DNA of 35,194 nt from NCBI GenBank assembly GCA_018000835.1, contig JAGNJD010000028.1, forward strand, positions 1 to 35,194. Reading direction: 5' to 3'. This stretch comes from Candidatus Goldiibacteriota bacterium (GTDB taxonomy: Bacteria; Oederibacteriota; PGYV01; DSYL01). Under the pieces are notes generated by a model. The model did not search any database and had not been told where the DNA came from. It was given only the letters and a program-made list of their open reading frames with translations. Position numbers and translations under genes: made by a program. This document shows, piece by piece, positions 1-8,759 of this stretch (positions are counted from its first letter, which is position 1; each line of letters opens with the position of its first letter).

Positions 1-9
1 CCCCGATTT

Positions 10-153
10 TTAGATTCCACTCTTTTCCCTATCTTTTGTTTTTAATATTTTATTAAGAGCATCCAGCCTATCTTTATTCATTATTTTCAACCTTGCTATG
101 TGTATACCATGTCTATCCTTATTCCCACAAAAGATAAAAAATTTTATTGACAT
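10..153 (-). other. Doubtful 47-codon ORF upstream of the first operon
   Basis: A minus-strand frame runs from ATG at 153-151 to TAA at 12-10. Its product would be lysine-rich, ending in KTKDREKSGI. No ribosome binding site precedes the ATG, and the start overlaps the -35 box of the plus-strand promoter. An internal ATG preceded by AAGG would give only 23 residues. It may be a remnant of a gene tail or chance. Otherwise 1-146 shows no gene or RNA. Confidence 0.15.
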
Positions 154-175
154 AAAGCATAATTTGTTTTAAAAT
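147..175 (+). promoter_or_regulatory. Sigma70-type promoter of the surface-protein operon
   Basis: TTGACA (147-152) and TAAAAT (170-175) are separated by exactly 17 bp. The expected transcription start is near 182, about 33 bases before the ATG at 215. It probably drives the two barrel genes and perhaps the CBM9 and lipoprotein genes, because no terminator is visible before 9454. Confidence 0.7.
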
Positions 176-214
176 TTTTACGTTTTCTTAAATATTAATT
201 ATAAGGAGATGGGT

Positions 215-2509
215 ATGAAAAAGAACATAATAATAATTATTTCTCTGCTGTTTTTATTTTTACCTTCCTTTGCATCTGAAATAGAAAATCTGATAGTTCC
301 GCAGAACGATGAAATTTATGAATATTTTTATACCCTTTCAAAAAACGGTTACATAACTTCCGTTTCGCCGGAACATTTTAAATACAATCCGATTTCAACC
401 TATGAAGCGGCAAAATACGTCTGTGAAGCAATCCTTGCACAAAAAAACGATACTCCGAAAAAAGCAAAAGCAGACACGGAAACTTTACGCAAATATTATG
501 AAACCTACAAGCAAAAAGTGTATGAAATATATAATAAAACAAAAGAGACGAGAGAACGGTTAAAAGAGATAGAGGCAATCCTTGCATCTCCTGATTTTCA
601 GGAATATAAGGAAACAGTAAATTCCATGTATGAAGAATTGTTTGACATAGAAGAAGAATATAAATTAACCACGTTCCGCGGGATTCCTCCATTTAAAGTT
701 ATGGGAATGTTAACTGCCCGCTGGCAGGACGTGGAGACTTTTGGAGTCAGTCACATTCATCACACATCGCTTGGCGGAACTTTCATGCAGTTGTGGACCG
801 AATACATAGTAAGTTCCGACGTAAGTTTTAAATTAAACCTTACTTTTGAAAGGCCTGCAAACGAAGCGGAAAAAAACGTAGACCGTCCTGACGAAGGTAT
901 AACCATAAAATTACCTGAATACTGGGGAACAGGTCAGCGTTTCCTTGACAAATACACGATAAACCTCGACATTTTTAAATGGCGTTTATCAACCGGCTTT
1001 TTCTGGGAAGACATTACGCCGTTAGTTGCAAAACAGATTTTAACTGAAAGACCCGTATTGTTTGACCGGGATGTTTATGCTCTGGAGGAAACGGCACGCG
1101 GCCATTATGAAAACGTATTTTTACATTCGTTCCAGAAAAGAGGAGACATCTGGTCAAAACATCCATGGTATGGTATTGCATTATATAACATGGATTTATT
1201 CGGCTCCCGCATAAAACTTATGGCAGGAAAAGCAGAGAAGTTTGACGAATATTATGACAAGTTATTCCTTTATGAATATGCTGCAAGATGGACTTATCCG
1301 TTTGAAATTCCGGGTTTATTTAATAATTCAGACGTTTCTTTTAACTTTTTCCATACTTCAAATGAAAAGGCAGAAATTCAAACGCTTGCTCCCGAGCCTG
1401 GCTCGCGCACTGAATTTCCACAGACAATACCGGATGGTTACGTCCAGAATGCAATAGTCATGGGCGGCGATTTTAAACTGAAAATTATAGATACAATTAA
1501 TCTTGGTGGTGAGTTTGAATATTCTGAATATCATGGCAAACTGCCAAAAAATGAAAATGCCGGTTTTACGAGAAAAGGCAATGCCATGTATGGCCTGGCA
1601 GGAGTTAATTTACCACTGATTAATCTGGAAGTAAAATATACTTACATTGAGCCGGATTACGTTGCAACTGCATCCGCGGTTCTCGATACGTCGCAGCCAA
1701 CGCTTACTCCGGCCGTTGAATTTGAAAGGACCACCTATGCCGGCGACCCTACTATGTTATGGAACAACGTCGGACGTTTAAGCCTTGCAGGTAATATAAA
1801 CATACCAAATGGTTTTATATTATTAAATTACGGGACATCCAGACAGATAGAAGAAACCGGGAAAAAATTATATCTTGAGCGCTTTTTATTGGGAAACAGA
1901 TTAAACGGAGCACTATACTGGCACATGTTTTTCAGTAATTATGGTTTCCCGGAGGCAGGTCGTGACGTTGGTTTTATTGACTATAATACAAATGGCGCAG
2001 GCTATCATGTTATGATTACGGACAAGTGGCTTACAAACAAAGAAATGATTTTATCAAATTATACAGGACCGGAAAAAACAATAAAATATTTTAACAATGC
2101 TTCAGTTGAATTAAGATACCAGTTAAGTAAACTGCTCGGCATGGAAAACAATTTCTTTATCCAGGGATATGCTGAAATTGCATCTTTAAATAACAAAGCA
2201 GATTTAATGGTGGATTTTGCGTCTGACATGTTATTGTCCCAGCAGATTCTTGGCGCATTTGCAGTTTATAATCTGACGAGAAAGATGAACGTCATGATAT
2301 CGTGGGGACTTGAGCGCTGGCTTACTGCTTTATGTGAAATACCGGTTGATTATACCGATACTGCTTATGGCGCAGGATTTGACTATGATTTTTCTCCAAG
2401 AACTGCAATATTTTTAAGGGCTAAAAGATTTTTCCACGAAGATAAATACATACCGGCAAATGAATTTGACGGATGGCAATTATATATGGAACTCAAAAAT
2501 TTCTTTTAA
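215..2509 (+). CDS. Outer-membrane beta-barrel protein with SLH-like N-terminus
   Basis: A 764-residue secreted protein. The signal peptide has the hydrophobic core IIIIISLLFLFLPSFAS. Residues about 25-75 (YFYTLSKNGYI, then NPISTYEAAKYV) resemble a degenerate S-layer-homology repeat as seen at the N-terminus of many porin-like proteins of deep-branching bacteria. Residues about 85-150 are charged and probably helical. The remaining 600 residues show the alternating aromatic/polar pattern of a transmembrane barrel and end in Phe-Phe, as many outer-membrane proteins do. The upstream in-frame ATG at 209 touches the AAGGAG box (203-208), so ATG 215 with a 6-base spacing is the likely start. It may be a porin or a capsule-assembly (Wzi-like) barrel; substrate unknown. 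The downstream barrel gene follows after 18 bases, so the two are co-transcribed. Confidence 0.72.
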   Translation: MKKNIIIIISLLFLFLPSFASEIENLIVPQNDEIYEYFYTLSKNGYITSVSPEHFKYNPISTYEAAKYVCEAILAQKNDTPKKAKADTETLRKYYETYKQKVYEIYNKTKETRERLKEIEAILASPDFQEYKETVNSMYEELFDIEEEYKLTTFRGIPPFKVMGMLTARWQDVETFGVSHIHHTSLGGTFMQLWTEYIVSSDVSFKLNLTFERPANEAEKNVDRPDEGITIKLPEYWGTGQRFLDKYTINLDIFKWRLSTGFFWEDITPLVAKQILTERPVLFDRDVYALEETARGHYENVFLHSFQKRGDIWSKHPWYGIALYNMDLFGSRIKLMAGKAEKFDEYYDKLFLYEYAARWTYPFEIPGLFNNSDVSFNFFHTSNEKAEIQTLAPEPGSRTEFPQTIPDGYVQNAIVMGGDFKLKIIDTINLGGEFEYSEYHGKLPKNENAGFTRKGNAMYGLAGVNLPLINLEVKYTYIEPDYVATASAVLDTSQPTLTPAVEFERTTYAGDPTMLWNNVGRLSLAGNINIPNGFILLNYGTSRQIEETGKKLYLERFLLGNRLNGALYWHMFFSNYGFPEAGRDVGFIDYNTNGAGYHVMITDKWLTNKEMILSNYTGPEKTIKYFNNASVELRYQLSKLLGMENNFFIQGYAEIASLNNKADLMVDFASDMLLSQQILGAFAVYNLTRKMNVMISWGLERWLTALCEIPVDYTDTAYGAGFDYDFSPRTAIFLRAKRFFHEDKYIPANEFDGWQLYMELKNFF

Positions 2510-2527
2510 TAACGCAGGAGGTATTAA

Positions 2528-4639
2528 ATGTTAAAAAAAATCGTTGTTTTGATGGTTGTTTTACTTGTCCCGTTTTTTGTGTTCGGAAGCGACTTAATTG
2601 ACTCAAATCACTGGACCTACAAGGACATTAAATCATTGATTGATAGCGGGATTATTACCAGGGAATTAAACAAGGATACGTTAACCCGCGAAGAAGTAGT
2701 TGAATACATAAATAACGGCGTTGAAAACGTTTTGTATGCAGCAGAAACGCCAAAATCGTCAAAGAACTCATCGTCATCTACGGCAGACCTCTCTGCTCAG
2801 ATTGACAAACTTTACGAACTCGTAAAAGCATACATGACAGACATGATGAAAACAGACAAGAAACTTGACGAAATACTGGATACAATCGGCGATTTAAAAG
2901 TAAAAAAAGCAGAACTTGAAAAAAGACAGGATAAACTTTTAAATCAGCTGGGAATGAGAATAAATGGCGACTCGAGTGCATACATGACTGATTTCCTGTT
3001 GTTTGGCGGTGATTATGTTCCAACCGAAAGATACAGACCAATCACCCAGTATATTGATTTAAAATTTTCTTTGAATGCAAGCAAATACATCTATGCAGAG
3101 GCAACCTACCGTCTGGAAAATCTATACGGCGGTTTCTGGGGTTCTTACGACGTTTATGGACTTAAGAGATTTTTTATACAGGGTAATTTCCCGATTTCAT
3201 TCATAGTTGGCGATTATCAGGGAAAACTTACGCCGTTTACTTTATGGGCTGTTGATGACGAGCATCCATTTGAAGCAAAGATTTTCAGGGACAGAAGGGA
3301 CATGAACAAAAAGGAATTATACCTGTCTGATAACGCATGGCCGTTAAACGGAGGAAAAGTCCAGACAATCGTGGAATTGTTTGATACAGTTGACCTGGAT
3401 ATCCAGGTATTGGGAGCACGACTTCACGAAGCTGATGTCCCTACCTATAAGCCATCGCAATATAAGGAATATAATCCCGGAGAGGATAAATATAAAACTG
3501 CTACATATTATCATGACCAGTATATGATAGGTGGACGTATGTCGAGTGATTTTGCCTTAAATAAATTACTTGGCGAAGATTATAAATTTAATCTCGGCGT
3601 TAATTACAACGAAATAACCGACGTAAAAGATACCGGGGTTTATACAAGTCCGGTATTGCATAATTACGTTGGTTCAGTTGATGCAGAGTTTTCTGCTTTA
3701 AAAGGCATAGTTAAGGTAACCGGTGAATATGCAACGTCTCATTACAATCCGGACAGGACAAATCAAATTTATTCATCTGGTTCTGCAATGAAAGCCCAGG
3801 CAGAGGTAAATTTGTTTGATACAAAGTTAACGGGCGGCTATTTATCCGTTGAGAAAAAATTCGTTTCTTTTGCATCACAGACGAGAATATATCATGAAGA
3901 CGAAAATTATTTGTATCTTACGCAGAATTCCACCTGGAATATACAGACCAACCCGCCGCAATATCTGATTGGTGGTCATACTTATCCATTTACAAAATAT
4001 AATCCACAGATAATAGTAAGTTACAATACAGGTTTATTTGGAAACGCAGGCGGTCCCGGATGGCTTATGTCCTATCCTGTTTATGAAAATAACGCATCTC
4101 CTTATGGCGATTCAACTCCAAACAGGGAAGGATTTTATGGTAGTTTATCCGGCTCGTATCTGGAAGAACTGTTAAATCCTTACGTTGGCTTCAAATATTT
4201 ATATGAAATAGAAGGAAGCGTATTAAGAACGATTACGTCACTGGAAGGCGGTTTAAAAGTAAACGTATGGCAGGTATCTTTATACGGTGGATATAAATGG
4301 GAAAATACGGTAGGAGATAAGGAAAAACAGGTTGATTTTACTTCATCAATTATTGATTCAGGCATAGAATATTACGTAATACCAAAAAAATTAACTGCCC
4401 ATTTTGGAATAAAAAATATTGCATTTAATGGTGAAGAGTATTTCATGGGCGACGGCGTTTTTGGTAGACAAAAAGTAGATGCGTCCTCGTTTGCTATTGG
4501 CGGCGGGCTGGATTATAGAATAGCAAAACCGGCAATAATTGGAATTGCGTTTAGCAATACTACAATAACCGATAATCTGGATAAAACAAACAATTTTGGT
4601 GCACAGGAACTGGACGCTTACATAACAATTAATTTTTAA
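2528..4639 (+). CDS. Outer-membrane barrel with SLH-like domain and coiled coil
   Basis: A 703-residue protein. Signal peptide about 1-20 (VVLMVVLLVPFFVFG). Residues 22-75 (SNHWTYKDIKSLIDSGII, then LTREEVVEYI) read as an S-layer-homology-type domain, which in other phyla binds peptidoglycan-linked polymer. Residues about 85-150 form a heptad-like coiled coil (IDKLYELVKAYM through ELEKRQDKLLNQLG), suitable for spanning the periplasm. From about 150 onward the sequence is a beta-barrel with a C-terminal amphipathic strand ending in aromatic Phe (AYITINF). This SLH, coiled coil, barrel order matches the known tethering design of outer-membrane porins such as SlpA/Omp-alpha-type proteins. AGGAGG (2516-2521) sits 6 bases before ATG. 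It is probably translated from the same mRNA as the preceding barrel gene. Exact substrate is unknown. Confidence 0.75.
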   Translation: MLKKIVVLMVVLLVPFFVFGSDLIDSNHWTYKDIKSLIDSGIITRELNKDTLTREEVVEYINNGVENVLYAAETPKSSKNSSSSTADLSAQIDKLYELVKAYMTDMMKTDKKLDEILDTIGDLKVKKAELEKRQDKLLNQLGMRINGDSSAYMTDFLLFGGDYVPTERYRPITQYIDLKFSLNASKYIYAEATYRLENLYGGFWGSYDVYGLKRFFIQGNFPISFIVGDYQGKLTPFTLWAVDDEHPFEAKIFRDRRDMNKKELYLSDNAWPLNGGKVQTIVELFDTVDLDIQVLGARLHEADVPTYKPSQYKEYNPGEDKYKTATYYHDQYMIGGRMSSDFALNKLLGEDYKFNLGVNYNEITDVKDTGVYTSPVLHNYVGSVDAEFSALKGIVKVTGEYATSHYNPDRTNQIYSSGSAMKAQAEVNLFDTKLTGGYLSVEKKFVSFASQTRIYHEDENYLYLTQNSTWNIQTNPPQYLIGGHTYPFTKYNPQIIVSYNTGLFGNAGGPGWLMSYPVYENNASPYGDSTPNREGFYGSLSGSYLEELLNPYVGFKYLYEIEGSVLRTITSLEGGLKVNVWQVSLYGGYKWENTVGDKEKQVDFTSSIIDSGIEYYVIPKKLTAHFGIKNIAFNGEEYFMGDGVFGRQKVDASSFAIGGGLDYRIAKPAIIGIAFSNTTITDNLDKTNNFGAQELDAYITINF

Positions 4640-4664
4640 AAGTAATCAAAATGAAAGATTGTTT

Positions 4665-4680
4665 CGTCAGATTACTGACG
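4665..4680. other. Short hairpin between barrel and CBM9 genes
   Basis: CGTCAG-ATTA-CTGACG is a perfect 6-bp stem with a 4-base loop in the 109-bp intergenic gap. There is no following T run, so it is not a good intrinsic terminator. It could be an mRNA processing or stability element. Confidence 0.35.
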
Positions 4681-4748
4681 CATGTTCTTTGAATAACGCA
4701 GCAGCGGATACGGCAGATAAAAAACTAATTTAAAAGGAGGTAAAAAAC

Positions 4749-5504
4749 ATGAAAAAAATAACGTTGTTATTTTTAGCAATGATTTTTGTTTTTAACGGAA
4801 TTGCATCGGCAGCAAAGCCGGTAACCACGATTTATAAAATTTCCGGCGGAATTACCGTTGACGGAAAAATTGACGACTGGAAAGCACTCGGAATAGAACC
4901 TACCGCCATTCTTGATAAAAAAGAAAACGTAGCAATAGGCAAGCCATACTGGCTTGGCCCTGAAAAACAATCGGCAAAGGTTTACGTGGCAGTTACGGAA
5001 GACAAATTATATGTTCTGGCAGACGTAAAATCACCAAAAGGACTTGCAAATAAATATACAGGCAGGGAAATCTATCAGGGCAATACCATTGAACTTTTTC
5101 TTGGATTTGATAATTCACAGCCTGACAGGGAAATGTATGCAGAAACGGATTATCAGATAGGCATAAGCGTGGGACAGTATTCAAAAAGTGAAGGAAAGTG
5201 GAAGGTCAAACCATCTGCTTTTGGTTTTAACGTAGAGACGCCTATAAAAGATGCAGTCATAAAAGCAGTTGCCAAACCGGGCGGATACATAGTAGAGGCA
5301 GAGATACCGTCTTCATTTTTTACCGGCTGGGACGTATCAGACGGCCTTGAAATAGGCTTTGACGTTGGCGTGGACGACGTGGGAGACAAAGGCCTGGTCC
5401 GTAAAATACAAATGACGTGGACCGGAGATGCGGAAGGATGGAAAACCCCGAAAGGATGGGGTAAAGCAATAATAAAATCAAAGTCAGATGTTAAATCAAA
5501 ATAA
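4749..5504 (+). CDS. Secreted CBM9-like carbohydrate-binding protein
   Basis: A 251-residue protein with a signal peptide (LLFLAMIFVFNGIASAA, about 1-22) followed by one domain of about 220 residues. Its opening KISGGITVDGKIDDW, then the central KVYVAVTEDKLYVLADV and GNTIELFLGFDN, and the late YIVEAEIPSSFF with GLEIGFDVGVDD, are the usual landmarks of the family 9 carbohydrate-binding module (DOMON/CBM9-like fold). There is no catalytic domain, so the protein probably binds a glycan in the periplasm or at the surface. No lipobox is present. AAAGGAGG lies just ahead of the ATG. It lies 18 bases before the first lipoprotein gene and so is likely co-expressed with it. The family assignment is firm; the ligand is not known. 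Confidence 0.82.
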   Translation: MKKITLLFLAMIFVFNGIASAAKPVTTIYKISGGITVDGKIDDWKALGIEPTAILDKKENVAIGKPYWLGPEKQSAKVYVAVTEDKLYVLADVKSPKGLANKYTGREIYQGNTIELFLGFDNSQPDREMYAETDYQIGISVGQYSKSEGKWKVKPSAFGFNVETPIKDAVIKAVAKPGGYIVEAEIPSSFFTGWDVSDGLEIGFDVGVDDVGDKGLVRKIQMTWTGDAEGWKTPKGWGKAIIKSKSDVKSK

Positions 5505-5522
5505 AGAAAGGAGGTGAAGAAA

Positions 5523-6329
5523 ATGAAAAAAGGATTAGTGATGATTTTGTCGACGTTTATCGTTATGGCTGCTATGTTTCAGGGGTGCAACAAAAACGAT
5601 TCTACTGCACCGGAAGAACCAACTGTAGTGCCTGCAACAAACACTCCAACGCCTATAGCATGGTCGGAAACCATACTGATTGACGACATGGAATATCTGG
5701 CAACAGGAGAGCCGGGTGCCGACAATGCAAATGCAATACCAGCATCAAAAAATGGGCCGGGATATTGGTATACGTATGATGATTTGGCAGATAACGGGGA
5801 TTCAATAGTCTGGCCTATGTCTGAAACCGCATTTACAAAATATGGTTATCCGGCACCATTCCCGACATTTGAAATGACATCACCTGGAAACGGCAACACA
5901 GGATACTGTGCGAGGGTTACAGGCGTAGTTACAACAACATTCCAGTGGGGATTTGTCGGAATGGGAGTAAATTTTTTGACAGTAAATGCAGACCAGTCAA
6001 AAAAACCTGTTGATATTTCTAACATGACAGGAGTCAGATTTTATGTAAAAGGTGATGGTAAAGAATATAGGATAAAACTACCGTCTCAATATTCCGGATT
6101 TCTGGACGGTGTATCCGATAACCACTTTGGCCGTAAATTTACTTCAACTACGGATTGGACACAAGTAGATATACCTTTTACTAATTTTACACAAGAATCG
6201 GGCTGGGGAACAACCCCTATAAATTTAACGGATGCCTTAAAATATGTTGATTCAATCCAGTTCCAGACAGTCGGGCAGCCATGGTCAAGTATTGATTTAT
6301 CAATTGATAATTTAGAGGTTTATAAATAA
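5523..6329 (+). CDS. Lipoprotein with family-A beta-sandwich glycan-binding-like domain
   Basis: A 268-residue lipoprotein; lipobox FQGC puts the lipidated cysteine at residue 22. A short Thr/Pro linker (PATNTPTP) follows, then one domain starting ILIDDMEY and containing GYWYTYDDLADNG, QWGFVGMGVNF and the final IDLSIDNLEVYK. The pattern resembles CBM11/CIA30-type jelly rolls that begin with an Asp-Asp-Met/Phe-Glu strand and end with an IDD/IDN strand; the exact family is uncertain. The GTG at 5514 lies inside the ribosome binding site AAAGGAGG (5507-5514), so ATG 5523 is chosen. The domain is strongly similar to both halves of the protein at 7263. Probably an outer-membrane-anchored glycan-binding lipoprotein; no catalytic motif is visible. 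Confidence 0.75.
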   Translation: MKKGLVMILSTFIVMAAMFQGCNKNDSTAPEEPTVVPATNTPTPIAWSETILIDDMEYLATGEPGADNANAIPASKNGPGYWYTYDDLADNGDSIVWPMSETAFTKYGYPAPFPTFEMTSPGNGNTGYCARVTGVVTTTFQWGFVGMGVNFLTVNADQSKKPVDISNMTGVRFYVKGDGKEYRIKLPSQYSGFLDGVSDNHFGRKFTSTTDWTQVDIPFTNFTQESGWGTTPINLTDALKYVDSIQFQTVGQPWSSIDLSIDNLEVYK

Positions 6330-6334
6330 TTTAA

Positions 6335-6369
6335 TTGTAAGAAGATGGTTTAATACCGTCTTCTTACAA
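6335..6369 (+). other. Long hairpin after the first family-A lipoprotein
   Basis: TTGTAAGAAGA (6335-6345) pairs perfectly with TCTTCTTACAA (6359-6369), extended inward by a wobble pair and GGT/ACC around a 5-base loop. The stem is about 15 bp and begins 6 bases after the stop codon. It lacks a T run, so it may protect or separate the mRNA, or act as a weak attenuator, rather than being a classical terminator. Confidence 0.55.
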
Positions 6370-6417
6370 CGCATTTATAAAAATTTAAAGATATATTCAT
6401 AACCATCAGGAGGAAAG

Positions 6418-7086
6418 ATGAAAAATTTAAAATTTTTAATATTGAATTTAATAACTATTTTTATTCTTACATCCTGCGCAGGCGTGATAACGCTTAAAGA
6501 ACCAAAAATATCCGGTGGAAAGCCGGAAGAAAAAAAATACGTGCCTAAAAAACCGCCAGTCCTTTTTGAGGATTTTGAAGCAGGAACCATAATAGGCGGA
6601 TATTCGTATGCAAATACGGCAGGCGGTGCATCTGCAAAGTATATGATAAACGATCCGGATAATGCCGATGAAAAAGCACATGGCGGAAGATTTTGTTCCA
6701 AAGCGGTTTTTAATACGGGCACAAACGCTGACTGGGGATGCGGTTTCGGGAGCCAGTCGGTTTACGGCAGTTTTATAGATGCAAAGGGCAGGGAATACAT
6801 TTCCCTGTGGGTAAAGGCACCCAAGGGGCTTAAATTTTACGTATTCTGCAACGAGGCATTTGCAAATGGTGCAGATGGCGAATACTGGAATTCACCAGAT
6901 ATAACCGGTGCAGGCGACTGGAAATTGTATGAAATTGCAATGGACACGTTTTATAAAAACGTATATTCAGGCAATCAATCAGGAAATAACATGATTGATA
7001 TGACGGGCATAGGGACCATAGGAGTTCAGATTGGCGGGGCCCAGGGAGAAGGATTGTTATTTATAGACGATATTTATTTTAAATAA
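6418..7086 (+). CDS. Lipoprotein with family-B beta-sandwich domain
   Basis: A 222-residue lipoprotein; LTSC gives a lipidated Cys20. After a charged spacer (about 25-50), one domain runs from VLFEDFEAGT to the terminal LLFIDDIYFK. Inside it are GGYSYANTAGGAS, GCGFGSQSVYG, SLWVKAPKGLKFYVFCNEA and GAGDWKLYEI. Starting with F-D/E-D-F-E and closing with IDDIY is typical of jelly-roll carbohydrate-binding modules of the CBM11/CIA30 kind, but I cannot name the family. AGGAGG (6408-6413) precedes the ATG by 4 bases. A close paralogue lies at 8760, also just downstream of a family-A protein, which suggests that A and B work as a pair. Probable role: glycan binding at the outer membrane. Confidence 0.72.
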   Translation: MKNLKFLILNLITIFILTSCAGVITLKEPKISGGKPEEKKYVPKKPPVLFEDFEAGTIIGGYSYANTAGGASAKYMINDPDNADEKAHGGRFCSKAVFNTGTNADWGCGFGSQSVYGSFIDAKGREYISLWVKAPKGLKFYVFCNEAFANGADGEYWNSPDITGAGDWKLYEIAMDTFYKNVYSGNQSGNNMIDMTGIGTIGVQIGGAQGEGLLFIDDIYFK

Positions 7087-7142
7087 TGGATTATTAAAAA
7101 GACAAACCGGTCAAGAATTGTAATTAGCAGAATAATAAATGT

Positions 7143-7187
7143 ATTGATGGACAACGGATTTTTTGACAAACAGTTAAATCCATCAAT
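7143..7187. repeat. Inverted repeat overlapping a promoter
   Basis: ATTGATGGA (7143-7151) and TCCATCAAT (7179-7187) are exact inverted copies 27 bases apart. They bracket the -35 box and run to the -10 box of the predicted promoter at 7163-7192, so they could be regulator half-sites or a leader hairpin. Confidence 0.4.
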
Positions 7188-7192
7188 AAAAT
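7163..7192 (+). promoter_or_regulatory. Probable internal promoter for the tandem lipoprotein
   Basis: TTGACA (7163-7168) is followed after 18 bp by TAAAAT (7187-7192), in a 176-bp gap that is long for this operon. It would allow separate expression of the genes at 7263 and 8760. Confidence 0.5.
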
Positions 7193-7262
7193 CCATTGGC
7201 AAAGTCGGATGAATTTTGATTGATATTGGTAAGGGAAATAAGTATCAGGAGGTAAATGATTT

Positions 7263-8729
7263 ATGAAAAAATTTTTTCTGATTACGTCAGCGTCAATAAT
7301 CGGCTTAATAATTGCCCTTGGTGCATGCACAAAGAAAAAAAACATAGATTTAACATCTGCGGATTTTGTGCCGCCCGGTTCTGCAACTAATACTCCTACA
7401 AGAACATACACAAATACACAGGTAGTTATAGGTTCACCTACTTTTACTCAGACCATTACTATTACTTCAACTAATGTGCCAAACTGTCCAGGTGAACTTC
7501 TTGATGATATGGAAGATAATGATAATGCAAATAACTGGGGTGGTTACTGGTATACGTATGATGATTTAGGTGGTAAAAATAACGGAAGTTCTTATGTTGT
7601 TCCATGGTCACAGGCAAGGTGGGAGGCATCTGGTTTACCAACCCCGGAACAGATGTTTTTTATGCAATCACCCGGTAGCCAGGGCTCTAATTATGCAGCA
7701 CGTATGACGGGTTATGTGACGACGCAATTCCAGTGGGGATTTGTAGGCATGGGCTTAACTTTCCTTGACCCCAAAAAGGATATTAATTTATCTCTATGCT
7801 CAAGCATCAGGTTCTGGCATAAAGGAGACGGGAAAACGTATAGAATGAAGATTTCATCAAATCATCCGGATTTTCTTTTAGGTGTCGAAGATAATTTTTA
7901 TGGCAGAGAATTTACGACGACGACAAACTGGAAATTGGAAGATATTCCGATTTCAAACCTGTTACAGGAAGCGAATTGGGGGACGACAGTTGACCTAAAT
8001 GATGCAATGAGCAGGGCAACGGACATACAATTTCAGACGGTAGGACAGCCAATAGATAGTATTGATTTATGGATAGATGACATTCAGTTCTGTGGTTGTT
8101 CATTTTCACAAATGATTCAGACGCCGACAAAAGCAATAACTCCGGGTTTAATTGATGATATGGAAGATGGTGATGCATCAAATAACTGGGGTGGATTCTG
8201 GTATACCTACGATGATTCGGAAGGGGCAGGATATTCTTACATAGTTCCAAGACCTTCGGAAACGTTTGTCATGCAGGGACCCGGCAGACTTAAAGCCGGT
8301 GGAATCCCTACTGATTATGCAGCGCGCATAACAGGCAGCGTAAGTACCTGGCCGCCATATACTACGGGCTTTGGAACGCAATTACTGCCGTCCAAAGCAA
8401 CGTTTGATATGTCAGGTTGCGCGGGAATAAAATTTTATTATAAAGGCAACGGCAGAGAATATAATTTAAAAATTGTTTCTTCACATCCGGATTTTGGCGG
8501 TTCAACCAATTATTATGGTTCTGATTTCCCCACGTCGAGTGACTGGCAGCAAAGAGACATAAAGATTGCTACTGATTTAAATCAGATAGGATCAGGACCT
8601 GCGGTTGATAAAACCGCGGCATTAAGCATGGTAACGGACATTATTTTTGAACCAATAGGTCCGGGGGCTTTTGAGTTGTGGATAGATGATCTGGAAGTTT
8701 ATGGATGCACGAGTTATCCAATACCATAA
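7263..8729 (+). CDS. Lipoprotein with two tandem family-A domains
   Basis: A 488-residue lipoprotein; lipobox LGAC gives Cys22. Residues about 38-73 are a Thr-rich stalk (TNTPTRTYTNT, TQTITITSTN). Two homologous domains follow, about 78-282 and 292-485; both open LxDDMEDxD and NNWGGxWYTYDD and close with LWIDDIQF or LWIDDLEVY. Domain 1 is closest to the single domain of the protein at 5523, sharing QWGFVGMG and DIQFQTVGQP. Domain 2 is shorter and more divergent, as expected after an older internal duplication. AGGAGG (7247-7252) is 10 bases from ATG; the nearer ATG at 7256 is out of frame. It is likely a multivalent surface glycan-binding lipoprotein. No enzyme motif is visible. Confidence 0.75.
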   Translation: MKKFFLITSASIIGLIIALGACTKKKNIDLTSADFVPPGSATNTPTRTYTNTQVVIGSPTFTQTITITSTNVPNCPGELLDDMEDNDNANNWGGYWYTYDDLGGKNNGSSYVVPWSQARWEASGLPTPEQMFFMQSPGSQGSNYAARMTGYVTTQFQWGFVGMGLTFLDPKKDINLSLCSSIRFWHKGDGKTYRMKISSNHPDFLLGVEDNFYGREFTTTTNWKLEDIPISNLLQEANWGTTVDLNDAMSRATDIQFQTVGQPIDSIDLWIDDIQFCGCSFSQMIQTPTKAITPGLIDDMEDGDASNNWGGFWYTYDDSEGAGYSYIVPRPSETFVMQGPGRLKAGGIPTDYAARITGSVSTWPPYTTGFGTQLLPSKATFDMSGCAGIKFYYKGNGREYNLKIVSSHPDFGGSTNYYGSDFPTSSDWQQRDIKIATDLNQIGSGPAVDKTAALSMVTDIIFEPIGPGAFELWIDDLEVYGCTSYPIP

Positions 8730-8759
8730 CATAAATAATTTTTTAATCAGGAGGAAATA

